Positions 52,907 through 62,207 of a stretch of 64,000 nucleotides of DNA are shown here, in pieces. A model generated the notes under the pieces. The model was not told where the DNA came from and did no database searches. It saw only the letters and a list, made by a program, of their open reading frames with translations. The position numbers and the translations under genes are program-made. Position 1 is the stretch's first letter. The number at the start of each line of letters is the position of its first letter. This stretch comes from Paenarthrobacter aurescens TC1 (GTDB lineage Bacteria; Actinomycetota; Actinomycetes; Actinomycetales; Micrococcaceae), in assembly GCA_000014925.1 (NCBI GenBank), contig CP000474.1, positions 1,054,001 to 1,118,000 of the forward strand. The letters run 5' to 3'.

Positions 52907-54076
52907 GTGGACCTGTTTGAATATCAGGCGCGCGATATGTTCGAGGCGCACGGTGTACCCGTGCTCGCCGGCATCGTGGCGCACACTCCTGAAGAAGCGA
53001 AGGCAGCTGCCGAGAAGATCGGCGGCGTAACTGTCGTAAAGGCACAGGTTAAGGTCGGTGGCCGCGGCAAGGCTGGCGGCGTCAAGGTTGCCAAGACTGC
53101 CGAAGAGGCGCTTGAGCACTCCACCAACATCCTGGGCATGGACATCAAGGGCCACACCGTCAACAAGGTGATGATCGCCCAGGGTGCTGACATCGCCGAG
53201 GAATTCTACTTCTCGGTCCTCCTGGACCGCGCCAACCGCAACTACCTGGCCATGTGCTCGGTAGAAGGCGGCATGGAAATCGAGCAGCTTGCAGTTGAGC
53301 GTCCCGAGGCCCTGGCCAAGATCGCCATCGACCCCGCTGTGGGCATCGACCAGGCCAAGGCTGACGAGATCGTCGCAGCTGCAGGTTTCGCTGAAGAACT
53401 GCGCGGCAAGGTAGCCGACGTCATTCTGAAGCTCTGGGACGTCTTCAAGAAGGAAGACGCAACCCTGGTTGAGGTCAACCCTCTGGTCCGTACCGGCGCT
53501 GGCGAGATCGTCGCCCTCGACGGCAAGGTCTCCCTGGATGAGAACGCTGACTTCCGCCACGTGCACCACGCACACCTGGAAGACAAGGACGCAGCTGACC
53601 CGCTGGAGGCCAAGGCCAAGGCGCAGGACCTGAACTACGTCAAGCTGGACGGCGAAGTAGGCATCATCGGCAACGGCGCCGGTCTTGTGATGTCCACCCT
53701 CGACGTCGTTGCTTACGCCGGCGAGAACCACGGCAACGTGAAGCCCGCCAACTTCCTGGACATCGGTGGTGGAGCATCCGCCGAGGTCATGGCCAACGGT
53801 CTGGACGTCATCCTTGGCGACTCCCAGGTCAAGAGCGTGTTCGTGAACGTCTTCGGTGGCATCACTGCTTGTGACGCCGTTGCCAAGGGCATCGTCGGTG
53901 CACTGGCTGAGCTCGGTTCCTCCGCGAACAAGCCGCTGGTAGTTCGCCTCGACGGCAACAACGTTGAGGAAGGCCGCCGCATCCTGACCGAGGCCAACCA
54001 CCCGCTGGTTACCCTGGCCGCCACCATGGACGAGGGCGCCGACAAGGCCGCCGAGCTCGCCAACGCAGCTAAGTAA
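52907..54076 (+). CDS. sucC: Succinyl-CoA synthetase (ADP-forming), beta subunit
   Basis: This 389-residue subunit belongs to the TCA-cycle enzyme that makes ATP from succinyl-CoA. The ATP-grasp domain begins with [19 protein letters not shown] and has the [16 protein letters not shown] nucleotide block. The C-terminal half has EVNPLV and [16 protein letters not shown], typical of the CoA-ligase domain. The start is GTG 52907 with AAGGA 9 nt upstream. The 264-nt upstream region holds no other gene but has an AT-rich promoter-like stretch and a long untranslated leader. sucD follows 12 nt later. Confidence 0.98.
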   Translation: MDLFEYQARDMFEAHGVPVLAGIVAHTPEEAKAAAEKIGGVTVVKAQVKVGGRGKAGGVKVAKTAEEALEHSTNILGMDIKGHTVNKVMIAQGADIAEEFYFSVLLDRANRNYLAMCSVEGGMEIEQLAVERPEALAKIAIDPAVGIDQAKADEIVAAAGFAEELRGKVADVILKLWDVFKKEDATLVEVNPLVRTGAGEIVALDGKVSLDENADFRHVHHAHLEDKDAADPLEAKAKAQDLNYVKLDGEVGIIGNGAGLVMSTLDVVAYAGENHGNVKPANFLDIGGGASAEVMANGLDVILGDSQVKSVFVNVFGGITACDAVAKGIVGALAELGSSANKPLVVRLDGNNVEEGRRILTEANHPLVTLAATMDEGADKAAELANAAK

Positions 54077-54088
54077 AGGGACGCGACA

Positions 54089-54991
54089 ATGTCTATCTAC
54101 CTCAACAAAGACTCCAAGGTCATCGTTCAGGGCATCACCGGCGGCGAGGGCACCAAGCACACCGCCCTGATGCTCAAGGCCGGCACCAACATTGTTGGTG
54201 GCGTCAACGCCCGCAAGGCCGGTACCACGGTCCTGCACGGCGACAAGGAAATCAACGTCTTCGGCACCGTCAAGGAAGCCATCGCTGAAACCGGCGCAGA
54301 CGTCTCCATCGTCTTCGTTCCCCCGGCATTCACCAAGGACGCCGTGGTTGAAGCCATCGAAGCCGGCATCGGCCTGGTAGTTGTCATCACCGAAGGTGTG
54401 CCGGTTCAGGACTCCGCCGAATTCTGGGCACTCGCCCAGTCCAAGGTGGACGCAGACGGCAAACAGATCACCCGCATCATCGGACCGAACTGCCCCGGAA
54501 TCATTACCCCCGGCGAAGCCTTGGTTGGCATCACCCCGGCGAACATCACGGGCAAGGGCCCCATCGGCCTCGTGTCCAAGTCCGGTACCTTGACCTACCA
54601 GATGATGTACGAACTCCGCGACCTCGGCTTCTCCACCGCGATCGGTATCGGTGGCGACCCCATCATCGGCACCACGCACATCGACGCCCTCGCTGCGTTC
54701 GAAGCTGACCCGGAGACCAAGGCAATCGTCATGATCGGTGAGATCGGTGGCGACGCTGAAGAGCGCGCAGCCGACTTCATCAAGGCCAACGTCACCAAGC
54801 CGGTTGTTGGCTACGTTGCCGGCTTCACGGCTCCCGAGGGCAAGACCATGGGCCACGCAGGCGCCATCGTTTCCGGTTCTGCCGGTACGGCCCAGGCCAA
54901 GAAGGAAGCTCTCGAAGCCGCTGGCGTGAAGGTCGGCAAGACGCCGTCCGAGACCGCCAAGCTGCTGCGCGAAGTTTACGCAACGCTCTAG
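54089..54991 (+). CDS. sucD: Succinyl-CoA synthetase (ADP-forming), alpha subunit
   Basis: This 300-residue alpha subunit has an N-terminal CoA-binding Rossmann domain ([15 protein letters not shown]) and a C-terminal ligase domain. The catalytic phosphohistidine is in the [17 protein letters not shown] block. The [11 protein letters not shown] segment is standard. It forms the heterotetramer with the sucC product. AAGGGA precedes the ATG, and a strong terminator lies 19 nt after the stop codon, ending the two-gene operon. Confidence 0.98.
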   Translation: MSIYLNKDSKVIVQGITGGEGTKHTALMLKAGTNIVGGVNARKAGTTVLHGDKEINVFGTVKEAIAETGADVSIVFVPPAFTKDAVVEAIEAGIGLVVVITEGVPVQDSAEFWALAQSKVDADGKQITRIIGPNCPGIITPGEALVGITPANITGKGPIGLVSKSGTLTYQMMYELRDLGFSTAIGIGGDPIIGTTHIDALAAFEADPETKAIVMIGEIGGDAEERAADFIKANVTKPVVGYVAGFTAPEGKTMGHAGAIVSGSAGTAQAKKEALEAAGVKVGKTPSETAKLLREVYATL

Positions 54992-55010
54992 CCCTTACAG
55001 CTAGCTCACG

Positions 55011-55062
55011 ACGACGGCCCGCCGCCTTCCCCACGGAAGGCGGCGGGCCGCCGTCGTTCTTT
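55011..55062 (+). terminator. sucCD rho-independent terminator
   Basis: Twenty base pairs in two blocks, interrupted by a 3-nt bulge, close a CCAC loop and are followed by TCTTT. It is among the longest stems in the window. Confidence 0.92.
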
Positions 55063-55128
55063 AAGTAGCTGACGCGGGCCGAAGAGTCTGGGGGAAAACT
55101 CCGACCCGCGCCAGGTCTATGGGGCTGG

Positions 55129-58041
55129 CTAGGCGATGATCTTCAACGCCTGCCAACCGGTGCCGAGGCTGATGGGAGGTACGGTGCTGAACGCTCCGCT
55201 GCCTGTGCCCGGGTACAGCCACAGGGTGTCTCCGATGCGGCCTACGACGTCGTTGCTGCCATCGCCGTTGAGGTCGCGGGGCCCGGCTATCGATGTTCGG
55301 TTGTCCCAACCCGTGGAGATTTGCTTCCACTGGAGCCATCCGCGGGTTCCGTTTCCGGGGTAGAGCCAGAGGGCGCCCGTGTCCGAGCGTCGCGCCAGTA
55401 CGTCTCCCTTTCCATCTCCATTAAAGTCCCCCGTGCTCAGAATTGCATTCATCACGTTCCAGCCGGTTCCAATGGTTGTGGGTGTCCTCTGACCGCCGGT
55501 TCCGTTGCCTTCGTAGAGCCGCAACTCACCGGAGCTCAGCCGGCCAATGAAGTCCGGAATACCGTCGCCGCTGAAGTCGCCGGGGGAGAACAACTGGCTC
55601 ATGGTGCTCCACCCGGTGCTGACCTGAACCCGCGCTCCGAAACTGCCTACGCCATCGCCCGGGTAGAACCACAGGACGTCGCCTGCGCGGGCCAGCAGGT
55701 CCGGTTTGCCATCCCTGTTGAAGTCGCCGGGAGTGATGGCCTCATTCACCGTTGACCACGCCGGTGCCGCCAGGGCTACCTGCCGTGTCAGAACGCCGCC
55801 TGCGCCGTCGCCTGGATACAGGTACAGGTTGCCGGCGGTATCGGAGGCAAGGACATCGGCTTTGCCGTCGCCGTTGAAATCATGGGCCGACGGCGGTCCG
55901 GCTGCGGGAACGGTGTACGTCTGGCTGCCCACGGTCGAGGTGTTGCCGGACGTGTCCACCCCGATGTACTTAAGGACGAGGTTGGAACTTCCCATGACAA
56001 TCGGAGCCGCGTACTTGATGTTTGTGGCTGATTCCGTTGCCGTGGGCGTGCTGCCGTCGGTGGTGTAGTAGATGGCAGCTCCGGGTTCATTCGCCGAGAG
56101 GGTGATGGTGGCCCCGCTGGCCAATGCGCGGCCGGTGGGGTTGGCTGTCACCGTGGGAGCCGTGGTGTCGGGCGGAACCGTGTACGTCTGGGTGACGACG
56201 TCGGAGACGTTTCCGGCAGGGTCCGTGGCGAAGTATTTCAACGTCATGGGAGCCGTGCCGGGGAACGCTATCGGTGTTGAGTACACCTGCCCGGCCGTCA
56301 ACGGGTCGGTACCATCGGTGGTGTATTTGATCACCGAGTTCGCTTCATTGACCGTGAGGGTGATGGTGGTGCCGGGAGCGTAGGCGCCGCCCGCCGGGTT
56401 CGCCGTTACCACCGGTTTAGTCACATCCGGGCCGGTGGAGTATGTCTGGGTAACCACGGCGGAGGGATTGTTCGCAGAGTCCACCGCGAAGTACTTCAGG
56501 GTCAACGGGCCATTCACAGTGATGGGGGTGGCGTATTTGCTGCTGGCCACTGTGGGAGTAGACCCGTCCACTGTGTAGTAGATGGAAGCTGGCTCATTCA
56601 CGGTCAGTGTGACCTTTTGCCCGATGTCGTAGGTGCCACCCGCGGGTGTGGCTGTCACCACGGGGGCAACGACGTCCGCGGTGATGTGTGCCTCGAACTC
56701 AGACAGGCCCACATTGGTGGTGGTGCCGCTGACGGAGCTGATGGTGAAGCGCACGGAGCTGACCGTCTTGGCAGGAAAGTTCACTGTCAGCCCTGAGCCG
56801 TTGTTAGGCAGTGCGGTAACCGGAACAGTGCTGCCATCAGAGAAGACAAGGTTGCCGCCGGTTACGTGGTCACTTGGTAGCGGACGGTCAAAAAGCGTCA
56901 CGGCGTTGATGGTCCGTGCAGGGGAGAAGTTGTACTGGATCCAGCTGCCGGCCTTGCCCCCGTTGGTGACCCACTCCCGGTTGGCGTCCATGGGAGTGCC
57001 CCAGGCATATCCGTCCCGCGCTTTCTCTGGACTTTGTCCCGAGGCTCTCTGAGAGGACGCTGAGACGGTTGTTCCCGCCGATTTCGCCGCGTTGCCGGTC
57101 CACTCGATGGCTGTAATGTACTGCCGTTTGAGCCAGTCGCTGTACGGCACGTCCGGGCAGATGTTCCCGCACAGGAACTCATCGAATTCGGCAAAGTGCC
57201 TGAAGGTGTTGACCTTGCTGGTGAGTTCGGCGCCAGTGACGTTTTGCGCGTACTCGTCGATGACATAGGCATCGTAGGCCGACGAGGTATGCGGTCCGGT
57301 GTAGGCGCGAGTGGCTAACTGACCGAATTTTGCCGCAGCCCAGTGGTCGCTGTGGTCATAGGGGGTGGTGAAATTGCCTGTCCAGTCCTGGGTGCGGAAC
57401 GTGGTGGGTTTGTAGTTGGCCACCAGCCGGTTCAACACAGTCTGCAGCAGCGATTTTGAATACGTGGCCGATCCGTCCACAGGCCGAATTGAAGAAATGC
57501 GTCCGTCCCACAACTTCAGGATGCTCTGGCCATTGAAACGGCTGCTGCCATTGCCGTTGGGGAAGCCGTCTGGAAGCCTCAGGAAAACCACCGAGATATT
57601 CGGCGCCGCGTTGAGCGTGTGGACAGTCACCGGTCGCTCGGGTACACCGGCGTCCGAAGCCGTCCATGCATTGGCGACCCCCGCCATCAAGGCGTAGCTT
57701 GACCGGATCCCGTCCTCAAGACCGGCCCAATACGATTGGCCTTCTCCGGCGTCGCCCGCTGTGAGGTAAATCGTCTGGACGCAACGCTTTGCTTGGACAT
57801 CCCGCATGAAATCGGGGCTGATGAAGATCAGGTCGTCGTCCGTATGGGCAACGATCTGCTGGGCACCGCCGGTCCCGGGACAAGGGGGTACGGCTGCCGA
57901 GGCGGGCGTGGCAAATCCGAAGACAAACGAGGAAAGGGCAACAGAAAGGCCCAGCAGGAATCCCAGGATCCGCCGGGCCAATGAACGAGTGCTGATGACT
58001 GATGGGCGAGTATGACGACGAGCGTATTTCGGACGGTCCAC
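55129..58041 (-). CDS. Secreted PIG-L-type deacetylase with chitobiase-C-like and FG-GAP repeats
   Basis: This 970-residue secreted protein has a signal peptide (about 25-49). The PIG-L/LmbE domain follows, with AHTDDDLIFISPDF (His-Asp-Asp metal site) and a later YDHSDHW. A discoidin-like domain comes next (SASSQRASGQSPEKARDG, VRFTISSVSGTTTNVGLSEF). Three tandem modules of about 80 residues carry a YTVDGSTP or YTTDGSTP motif, like the chitobiase/hexosaminidase C-terminal domain. The final 245 residues are about five FG-GAP/VCBS repeats with DFNGDGKAD-like calcium loops. It probably deacetylates an N-acetyl sugar in extracellular glycans. GTG 58041, 7 nt after AAGGAG, is preferred to ATG 58047. 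Confidence 0.9.
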   Translation of the reverse strand: MDRPKYARRHTRPSVISTRSLARRILGFLLGLSVALSSFVFGFATPASAAVPPCPGTGGAQQIVAHTDDDLIFISPDFMRDVQAKRCVQTIYLTAGDAGEGQSYWAGLEDGIRSSYALMAGVANAWTASDAGVPERPVTVHTLNAAPNISVVFLRLPDGFPNGNGSSRFNGQSILKLWDGRISSIRPVDGSATYSKSLLQTVLNRLVANYKPTTFRTQDWTGNFTTPYDHSDHWAAAKFGQLATRAYTGPHTSSAYDAYVIDEYAQNVTGAELTSKVNTFRHFAEFDEFLCGNICPDVPYSDWLKRQYITAIEWTGNAAKSAGTTVSASSQRASGQSPEKARDGYAWGTPMDANREWVTNGGKAGSWIQYNFSPARTINAVTLFDRPLPSDHVTGGNLVFSDGSTVPVTALPNNGSGLTVNFPAKTVSSVRFTISSVSGTTTNVGLSEFEAHITADVVAPVVTATPAGGTYDIGQKVTLTVNEPASIYYTVDGSTPTVASSKYATPITVNGPLTLKYFAVDSANNPSAVVTQTYSTGPDVTKPVVTANPAGGAYAPGTTITLTVNEANSVIKYTTDGTDPLTAGQVYSTPIAFPGTAPMTLKYFATDPAGNVSDVVTQTYTVPPDTTAPTVTANPTGRALASGATITLSANEPGAAIYYTTDGSTPTATESATNIKYAAPIVMGSSNLVLKYIGVDTSGNTSTVGSQTYTVPAAGPPSAHDFNGDGKADVLASDTAGNLYLYPGDGAGGVLTRQVALAAPAWSTVNEAITPGDFNRDGKPDLLARAGDVLWFYPGDGVGSFGARVQVSTGWSTMSQLFSPGDFSGDGIPDFIGRLSSGELRLYEGNGTGGQRTPTTIGTGWNVMNAILSTGDFNGDGKGDVLARRSDTGALWLYPGNGTRGWLQWKQISTGWDNRTSIAGPRDLNGDGSNDVVGRIGDTLWLYPGTGSGAFSTVPPISLGTGWQALKIIA

Positions 58042-58168
58042 AACCATGCTCCTTGAGCAGATGTTGGGCCCCCCAGCCGGCAAACTTACGACGCCCCCAG
58101 GACGTCATTTCGAATGGAGTTATTGCTGCCCCGATGATCAGAGGTGGTGAAAATCGATGCAGTGAGCG

Positions 58169-58960
58169 CTACTGTACTCCCGTGGATGGGCCATGGGTAG
58201 GGTTCCGGCAAACATCCACAAAGTTCTGGAACGGCAGCAACCGCTCGGCGTCGGGCAACTGGGAAGCCTCCGGATGCCATTGGACCGAAACCACCCACCG
58301 TGAAGGGTCTTCCAAGGCTTCCACGGTTCCATCGTCTGCCACGGCAGTGACCAGGAGGCCTTCACCCACCCGGGACACGGCCTGATGATGTCCGGAGGCG
58401 ATCTTGATGGTGCTCCCCTCAGGGGATCCATACAGCCCCGCAGTCTTGGAACCGGCCGTCAGGAGCACGTTATGCCAGGCCCATTCGCTGGCCTCGGGAT
58501 CGTGGGGATCCAGGCCGTTGTGGTTCACTGCCGACGGTGCCATGTCCTGGATCAGCGTTCCGCCGTAGAGGACGTTCAGCAGTTGGTGGCCGCGGCAGAC
58601 GCCCAACAGCGGCAGACCGGCGTCGATGGTTGCCCGGGCAACATCCATGTCCAGATGGTCCTGCTCGGGGTTGACATCGTAAAGGGACGCGTCAGGGTCC
58701 TGCCCATAGAGGCGCGGGTTGATGTCGCCGCCCCCCGGCAGCAGGACGCCGTCGAGCGTTTGCATCTCGGTGGCCAAGCGCCCGGCGCTGTCAGCCAACA
58801 CCGGGGTCAACAGCACCGGTTGTGCGCCGGCCTCACGCAACAGGTCCACGATGAACGTAAAGAGCTCGTTGGCTTCACCCACCCGGGCGTCTGGGGCGTC
58901 CGAACTGCTGAGACGGACCGGGACGCCGATACGCGGCCGAACAACTTCTGAACTCTTCAT
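58169..58960 (-). CDS. Class I glutamine amidotransferase-like hydrolase (peptidase C26, PuuD-like)
   Basis: This is a 263-residue cytoplasmic hydrolase. The nucleophile Cys lies in LGVCRGHQLLNVLYGG, the oxyanion loop is LLPGGGDINP, and the His-Glu pair is in VQWHPEAS. This matches gamma-glutamyl-GABA hydrolases (PuuD) and related enzymes that remove gamma-glutamyl groups. No puu pathway genes are nearby, so the substrate is uncertain. It is divergent from the LOG-family gene across a 61-nt gap. Confidence 0.92.
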   Translation of the reverse strand: MKSSEVVRPRIGVPVRLSSSDAPDARVGEANELFTFIVDLLREAGAQPVLLTPVLADSAGRLATEMQTLDGVLLPGGGDINPRLYGQDPDASLYDVNPEQDHLDMDVARATIDAGLPLLGVCRGHQLLNVLYGGTLIQDMAPSAVNHNGLDPHDPEASEWAWHNVLLTAGSKTAGLYGSPEGSTIKIASGHHQAVSRVGEGLLVTAVADDGTVEALEDPSRWVVSVQWHPEASQLPDAERLLPFQNFVDVCRNPTHGPSTGVQ

Positions 58961-59021
58961 GCTTCATGATGCACCGGATCAAGGCCCGGCACACAAACGG
59001 CTGCACCACTACGCTGAAACC

Positions 59022-60155
59022 ATGAACCGCTCCGGAGCTTTGAACCCGAGTCCGCGAACTCTCGACGTCGAAAGCGTGGTCCACTTCCACCAGCTGGTGA
59101 GTGCAGGGGCCGGCTCCATGAACGGCTGGCACGCGCAATCGCTGGACCTTCGGGGCCACTCGCGGGACCTCAAAGCCTTGAACCCCCAAGGTGCGATTTT
59201 CCTGGGGTGCACTTTCGACGACGGGGTGGAGGAGAGCCTCCGCCGGCGGGGAGCGCTCATCTTCCCCAAGCTTCACAATGTGCCGTTCAATCCCTACCGC
59301 GGCGGCGTTTACACGGCCAGTGAACTGTATGAGGGCATCGCCGTCACAGAGTATGAATCCACCCTGGATGCCCGCGTCTACCAGTGGAGCATCCTCCCCG
59401 GGCAACGGGGCAGCCTGGACGCCACCCTCGCAGCGGCCCTGCACGACCACGCGATCGGCGACGCCCTGGACGAACTGCTGGACCACGGGGCACTCGCCGG
59501 GACCAAGCTGGTGGGTGTCATGGGAGGACATGCCGCGCAGCGCGGCACCAAAGAATTCGCCGACGCCGCAAAGCTGGGACGGTTGCTGGCACAGGCGGGC
59601 TTTACGGTGGCCACGGGCGGGGGTCCCGGCGCCATGGAAGCCGCCAATCTCGGCGCCTACTTGAGCGGACTGCCCGACGCCGACTCCATCGTCGCGCTTG
59701 AGGATCTCGCCGCTGTGCCCGGGTTCAGGCCCTCCGTGACGGCTTGGGCGCGGCAAGCAGCCGCCGTCGTCGAACGTTATCCGGACGGCACCCCGACGCT
59801 CGGCATTCCAACATGGTTCTATGGTCATGAGCCGCCCAATCTCTTTGCCACGCACATCGCCAAGTACTTCGCCAACGCTGTCCGCGAGGCCATCCTGCTG
59901 GAGCTCTGCGACGGCGGCATTGTGTTCCTCCCGGGCGCGGCCGGAACGGTGCAGGAAATTTTCCAGGACGCGTGCGAGAACTACTACGGAGCCCCGGAGA
60001 CCGTCACGCCCATGGTATTGGTAGGGCGCGAACACTGGGAACGGACTTTCCCTGCCTGGCCCATGTTGCAGAGCCTCGCCGCGGGGAAGCCCATGGCGGA
60101 CAAGATCTTCCTGGTGGACACCGTGGAGGATGCGCTCGCGGTGGTAGCCGGGTAA
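59022..60155 (+). CDS. LOG-family protein (Rossmann-fold phosphoribohydrolase-like), long form
   Basis: This 377-residue protein has the LOG/lysine-decarboxylase-like fold in its C-terminal two thirds. GVMGGHAAQRGTKEFADAAK, ATGGGPGAMEAANLG and the catalytic-type LPGAAGTVQEIFQDA (normally PGGxGTxxE) are visible. LOG enzymes release cytokinin-like bases from nucleotides; many bacterial relatives hydrolyse other nucleoside monophosphates. This one has an extra N-terminal domain of about 130 residues. ATG 59022 is taken; an upstream ATG at 58960 would overlap the divergent gene. Confidence 0.85.
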   Translation: MNRSGALNPSPRTLDVESVVHFHQLVSAGAGSMNGWHAQSLDLRGHSRDLKALNPQGAIFLGCTFDDGVEESLRRRGALIFPKLHNVPFNPYRGGVYTASELYEGIAVTEYESTLDARVYQWSILPGQRGSLDATLAAALHDHAIGDALDELLDHGALAGTKLVGVMGGHAAQRGTKEFADAAKLGRLLAQAGFTVATGGGPGAMEAANLGAYLSGLPDADSIVALEDLAAVPGFRPSVTAWARQAAAVVERYPDGTPTLGIPTWFYGHEPPNLFATHIAKYFANAVREAILLELCDGGIVFLPGAAGTVQEIFQDACENYYGAPETVTPMVLVGREHWERTFPAWPMLQSLAAGKPMADKIFLVDTVEDALAVVAG

Positions 60156-60173
60156 GTGGTGGCCGGCTAGCCC

Positions 60174-61175
60174 TTAGAAATCCTTGCTGCAAGGACCCGT
60201 GCCCAGCTGGGCGAGCCCTGTCCGGTCGCCTGCGGCGAATCCGCGGACCCAGGACGCTTGGTCGAACATGAGTTGCCGGGGATCGTCCACGTGGTCCAGA
60301 CCCAGGAGATGTCCCAGCTCATGCATGATCACAGCCACGCCGATCTCCTCTCCGCTGGGTGCGTCCACGATCTCCGCGAATTGTGGCGCATCCAAGGACA
60401 CGGTGCCTGTCACATAGGCCTTGTAACCGTTGCTGAGGCCAATGGAGGAGCTGCCACCAAGGCCCACGGTCTGCCCGGTCAGACGCGGAACCTGCTCCGG
60501 TGTGCTCCAGGCAATAAGCACGGGCGCCCAGCGGTCCCCGTACCTTTCGGGCTGGTATCCGGGCCTGGTGGGGGAGGGAACTTCGGAACTGGGTCCGTCA
60601 TAGATGAACTTCAATCCCGTGGCTTCGCTGGCCTGTCTCACGGCTTCCTCCACCAATGGCTGCCAGGACGGCGGGGCCAGGTCCGAGTTGACCACGTAGT
60701 GGATGGGCCTGCAGGGAGAGTAGGCCAGCGGGGTTCCGTCTTCCTTGACGGCCAGGAACTTGTACGAGGAACTGGTGCGGCCCAGTGGTCCCGGCGTGCC
60801 GAGCGGCGCGTCGGCTTCCTCGAGTCCCGGGATCGGGTCCTGGCGTTGGCCGAACGGTACGAGCCCGGGCCGGGGTGCCTGGCTCTGTGTGGCGGACGAT
60901 CCGTAGAGGAGGTGCTGGAGTTCGCCGCTGAAATAGGCTCCTGCGCACACCAGACCGAGGACGCCGAAAAGGAACAGGATGGCCGCGATGCTGCTGTGCT
61001 TGATCGGCGGCCTGACCGGGGGAGGCTCCGGTGGGCGCGGGGTATGCGGAAGGTAACTCGGACGAGGGGGATCGTGGTCCGGCCACTTGGGCGACCCATA
61101 AGGTTCCATGGAACCCCCTGACGTGGAGGCCGCGACGGAAGGTGGGGCGCCGCCGTCGGCCGTATTCGCCAGCAT
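60174..61175 (-). CDS. Membrane-anchored matrixin-like zinc metalloprotease 2
   Basis: This 333-residue protein has a Pro-rich cytoplasmic N-terminus, one membrane helix (about 62-84) and an outside protease domain. The zinc site HELGHLLGLDH is at about residues 285-295, followed by a Met-turn QLMFD, as in M10 matrixins. A Cys in YSPCRPIHYVVN and one at the end (TGPCSKDF) may form a disulfide. Substrate and activation are unknown; no propeptide cysteine switch is obvious. ATG 61175 is chosen because GGAG lies 8 nt upstream; ATG 61109 is an alternative. A paralog is encoded directly upstream. Confidence 0.85.
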   Translation of the reverse strand: MLANTADGGAPPSVAASTSGGSMEPYGSPKWPDHDPPRPSYLPHTPRPPEPPPVRPPIKHSSIAAILFLFGVLGLVCAGAYFSGELQHLLYGSSATQSQAPRPGLVPFGQRQDPIPGLEEADAPLGTPGPLGRTSSSYKFLAVKEDGTPLAYSPCRPIHYVVNSDLAPPSWQPLVEEAVRQASEATGLKFIYDGPSSEVPSPTRPGYQPERYGDRWAPVLIAWSTPEQVPRLTGQTVGLGGSSSIGLSNGYKAYVTGTVSLDAPQFAEIVDAPSGEEIGVAVIMHELGHLLGLDHVDDPRQLMFDQASWVRGFAAGDRTGLAQLGTGPCSKDF

Positions 61176-61228
61176 AAGTCCCACTCCGCCGGGAGTCCAT
61201 GCCGCGAGTGCTTGGAGTGCGAAGGCGC

Positions 61229-62122
61229 TTAGATGTCCTTGCGGCAGGGCGCCGAGGCAAGAAGGTACAGGCCGTTCAGGTCGCCCGCCGCGAGTCCGTC
61301 GGGTGCGCCGATCTCCGGGTACATGAGTTGGATCGGATCATCCACGTGGTCCAAGCCCATCACATGGCCCAACTCGTGTTGCATGACTGCCAGGACGTAG
61401 TCGGCCCCGCCGGGACTGGCCAGCAGTTCCGTTACCTGCGGAGTGTCCAGCTCCAAGCTCCCGGTGATGTAGCTTTTGGGGCCCTTGTTGAGGGAGTACA
61501 TGGTGCTGCCTCCGGTCCCGATGACGTTCTCGGCCAGGGCCGGTGCCTCCACGGGTGTGGTCCACGAAATCAGCAAGGGAGCCCACCGGTCACCGTATTT
61601 GGACGGCTGGTAGGGCTCGCGCCGGTCTACCGGCACCTCGTCCGTGGTGCCATCGTTGACGAACTGGATGCCGGACGCTGCGGATATGTTCGCCAAGGCG
61701 GTGGCCAGCAGGTCATCGGAGCCGGCAGGTGCGGACGCGTTGTTCACGACGTAATGAAGCGGACGGCAGGGCGAATAGCCCACCGGAGTGCCGTCGTCGT
61801 TGGTGGCCAAAAACTTGTACGAATCGTTGGTGGTTCCCGGCGCCGAAGGGGAGGCCAGCGGGGCGTCCGCTTCCTCACGTCCGGGCGGCGGTGCGTCAGG
61901 GGCGCGTGCCGGTTCCGCTTCGCCCGGCCCGTCCTGCGGTGAACCCGGAACGCTGACGCCCGGGAACAGTGCGGTGATGCGAGGGTCGCCCTGAAGGAAT
62001 CCGCTCACCAGCACGGCGACGACGGCGGCAATGACGGCCATGAGGACGCCGCGGAGAATACGCACGGCTGTTCCAGTGCGTCGGTGCCTGGGCGCACGCG
62101 CTGCTTCCCGCTCCGGGTCCAC
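61229..62122 (-). CDS. Membrane-anchored matrixin-like zinc metalloprotease 1
   Basis: This 297-residue protein has an N-terminal basic segment, one membrane helix (about 24-43) and a protease domain. The zinc-binding HELGHVMGLDH is at residues 249-259, followed by a Met-turn QLMYP. It shares YSPCRPLHYVVN, NSDKFLA-like motifs and the C-terminal Cys (SAPCRKDI) with its neighbour, showing tandem duplication. It is transcribed first of the pair, with a gap of about 50 nt. Its targets are probably cell-surface proteins, which is inference. Confidence 0.85.
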   Translation of the reverse strand: MDPEREAARAPRHRRTGTAVRILRGVLMAVIAAVVAVLVSGFLQGDPRITALFPGVSVPGSPQDGPGEAEPARAPDAPPPGREEADAPLASPSAPGTTNDSYKFLATNDDGTPVGYSPCRPLHYVVNNASAPAGSDDLLATALANISAASGIQFVNDGTTDEVPVDRREPYQPSKYGDRWAPLLISWTTPVEAPALAENVIGTGGSTMYSLNKGPKSYITGSLELDTPQVTELLASPGGADYVLAVMQHELGHVMGLDHVDDPIQLMYPEIGAPDGLAAGDLNGLYLLASAPCRKDI

Positions 62123-62207
62123 GGTTCTCCATTCCTGATGCCCTGATCACGCGGGGCAGCGCGGAGGACGAACCAACATTACGGTCTCCGGACCGAGCCG
62201 TCCAAAC

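Noticed and set aside
52805..54856. Minus-strand frame of 683 codons opposite sucCD
   Set aside because: It crosses two real genes and their intergenic gap, which a true gene would not mirror so exactly.
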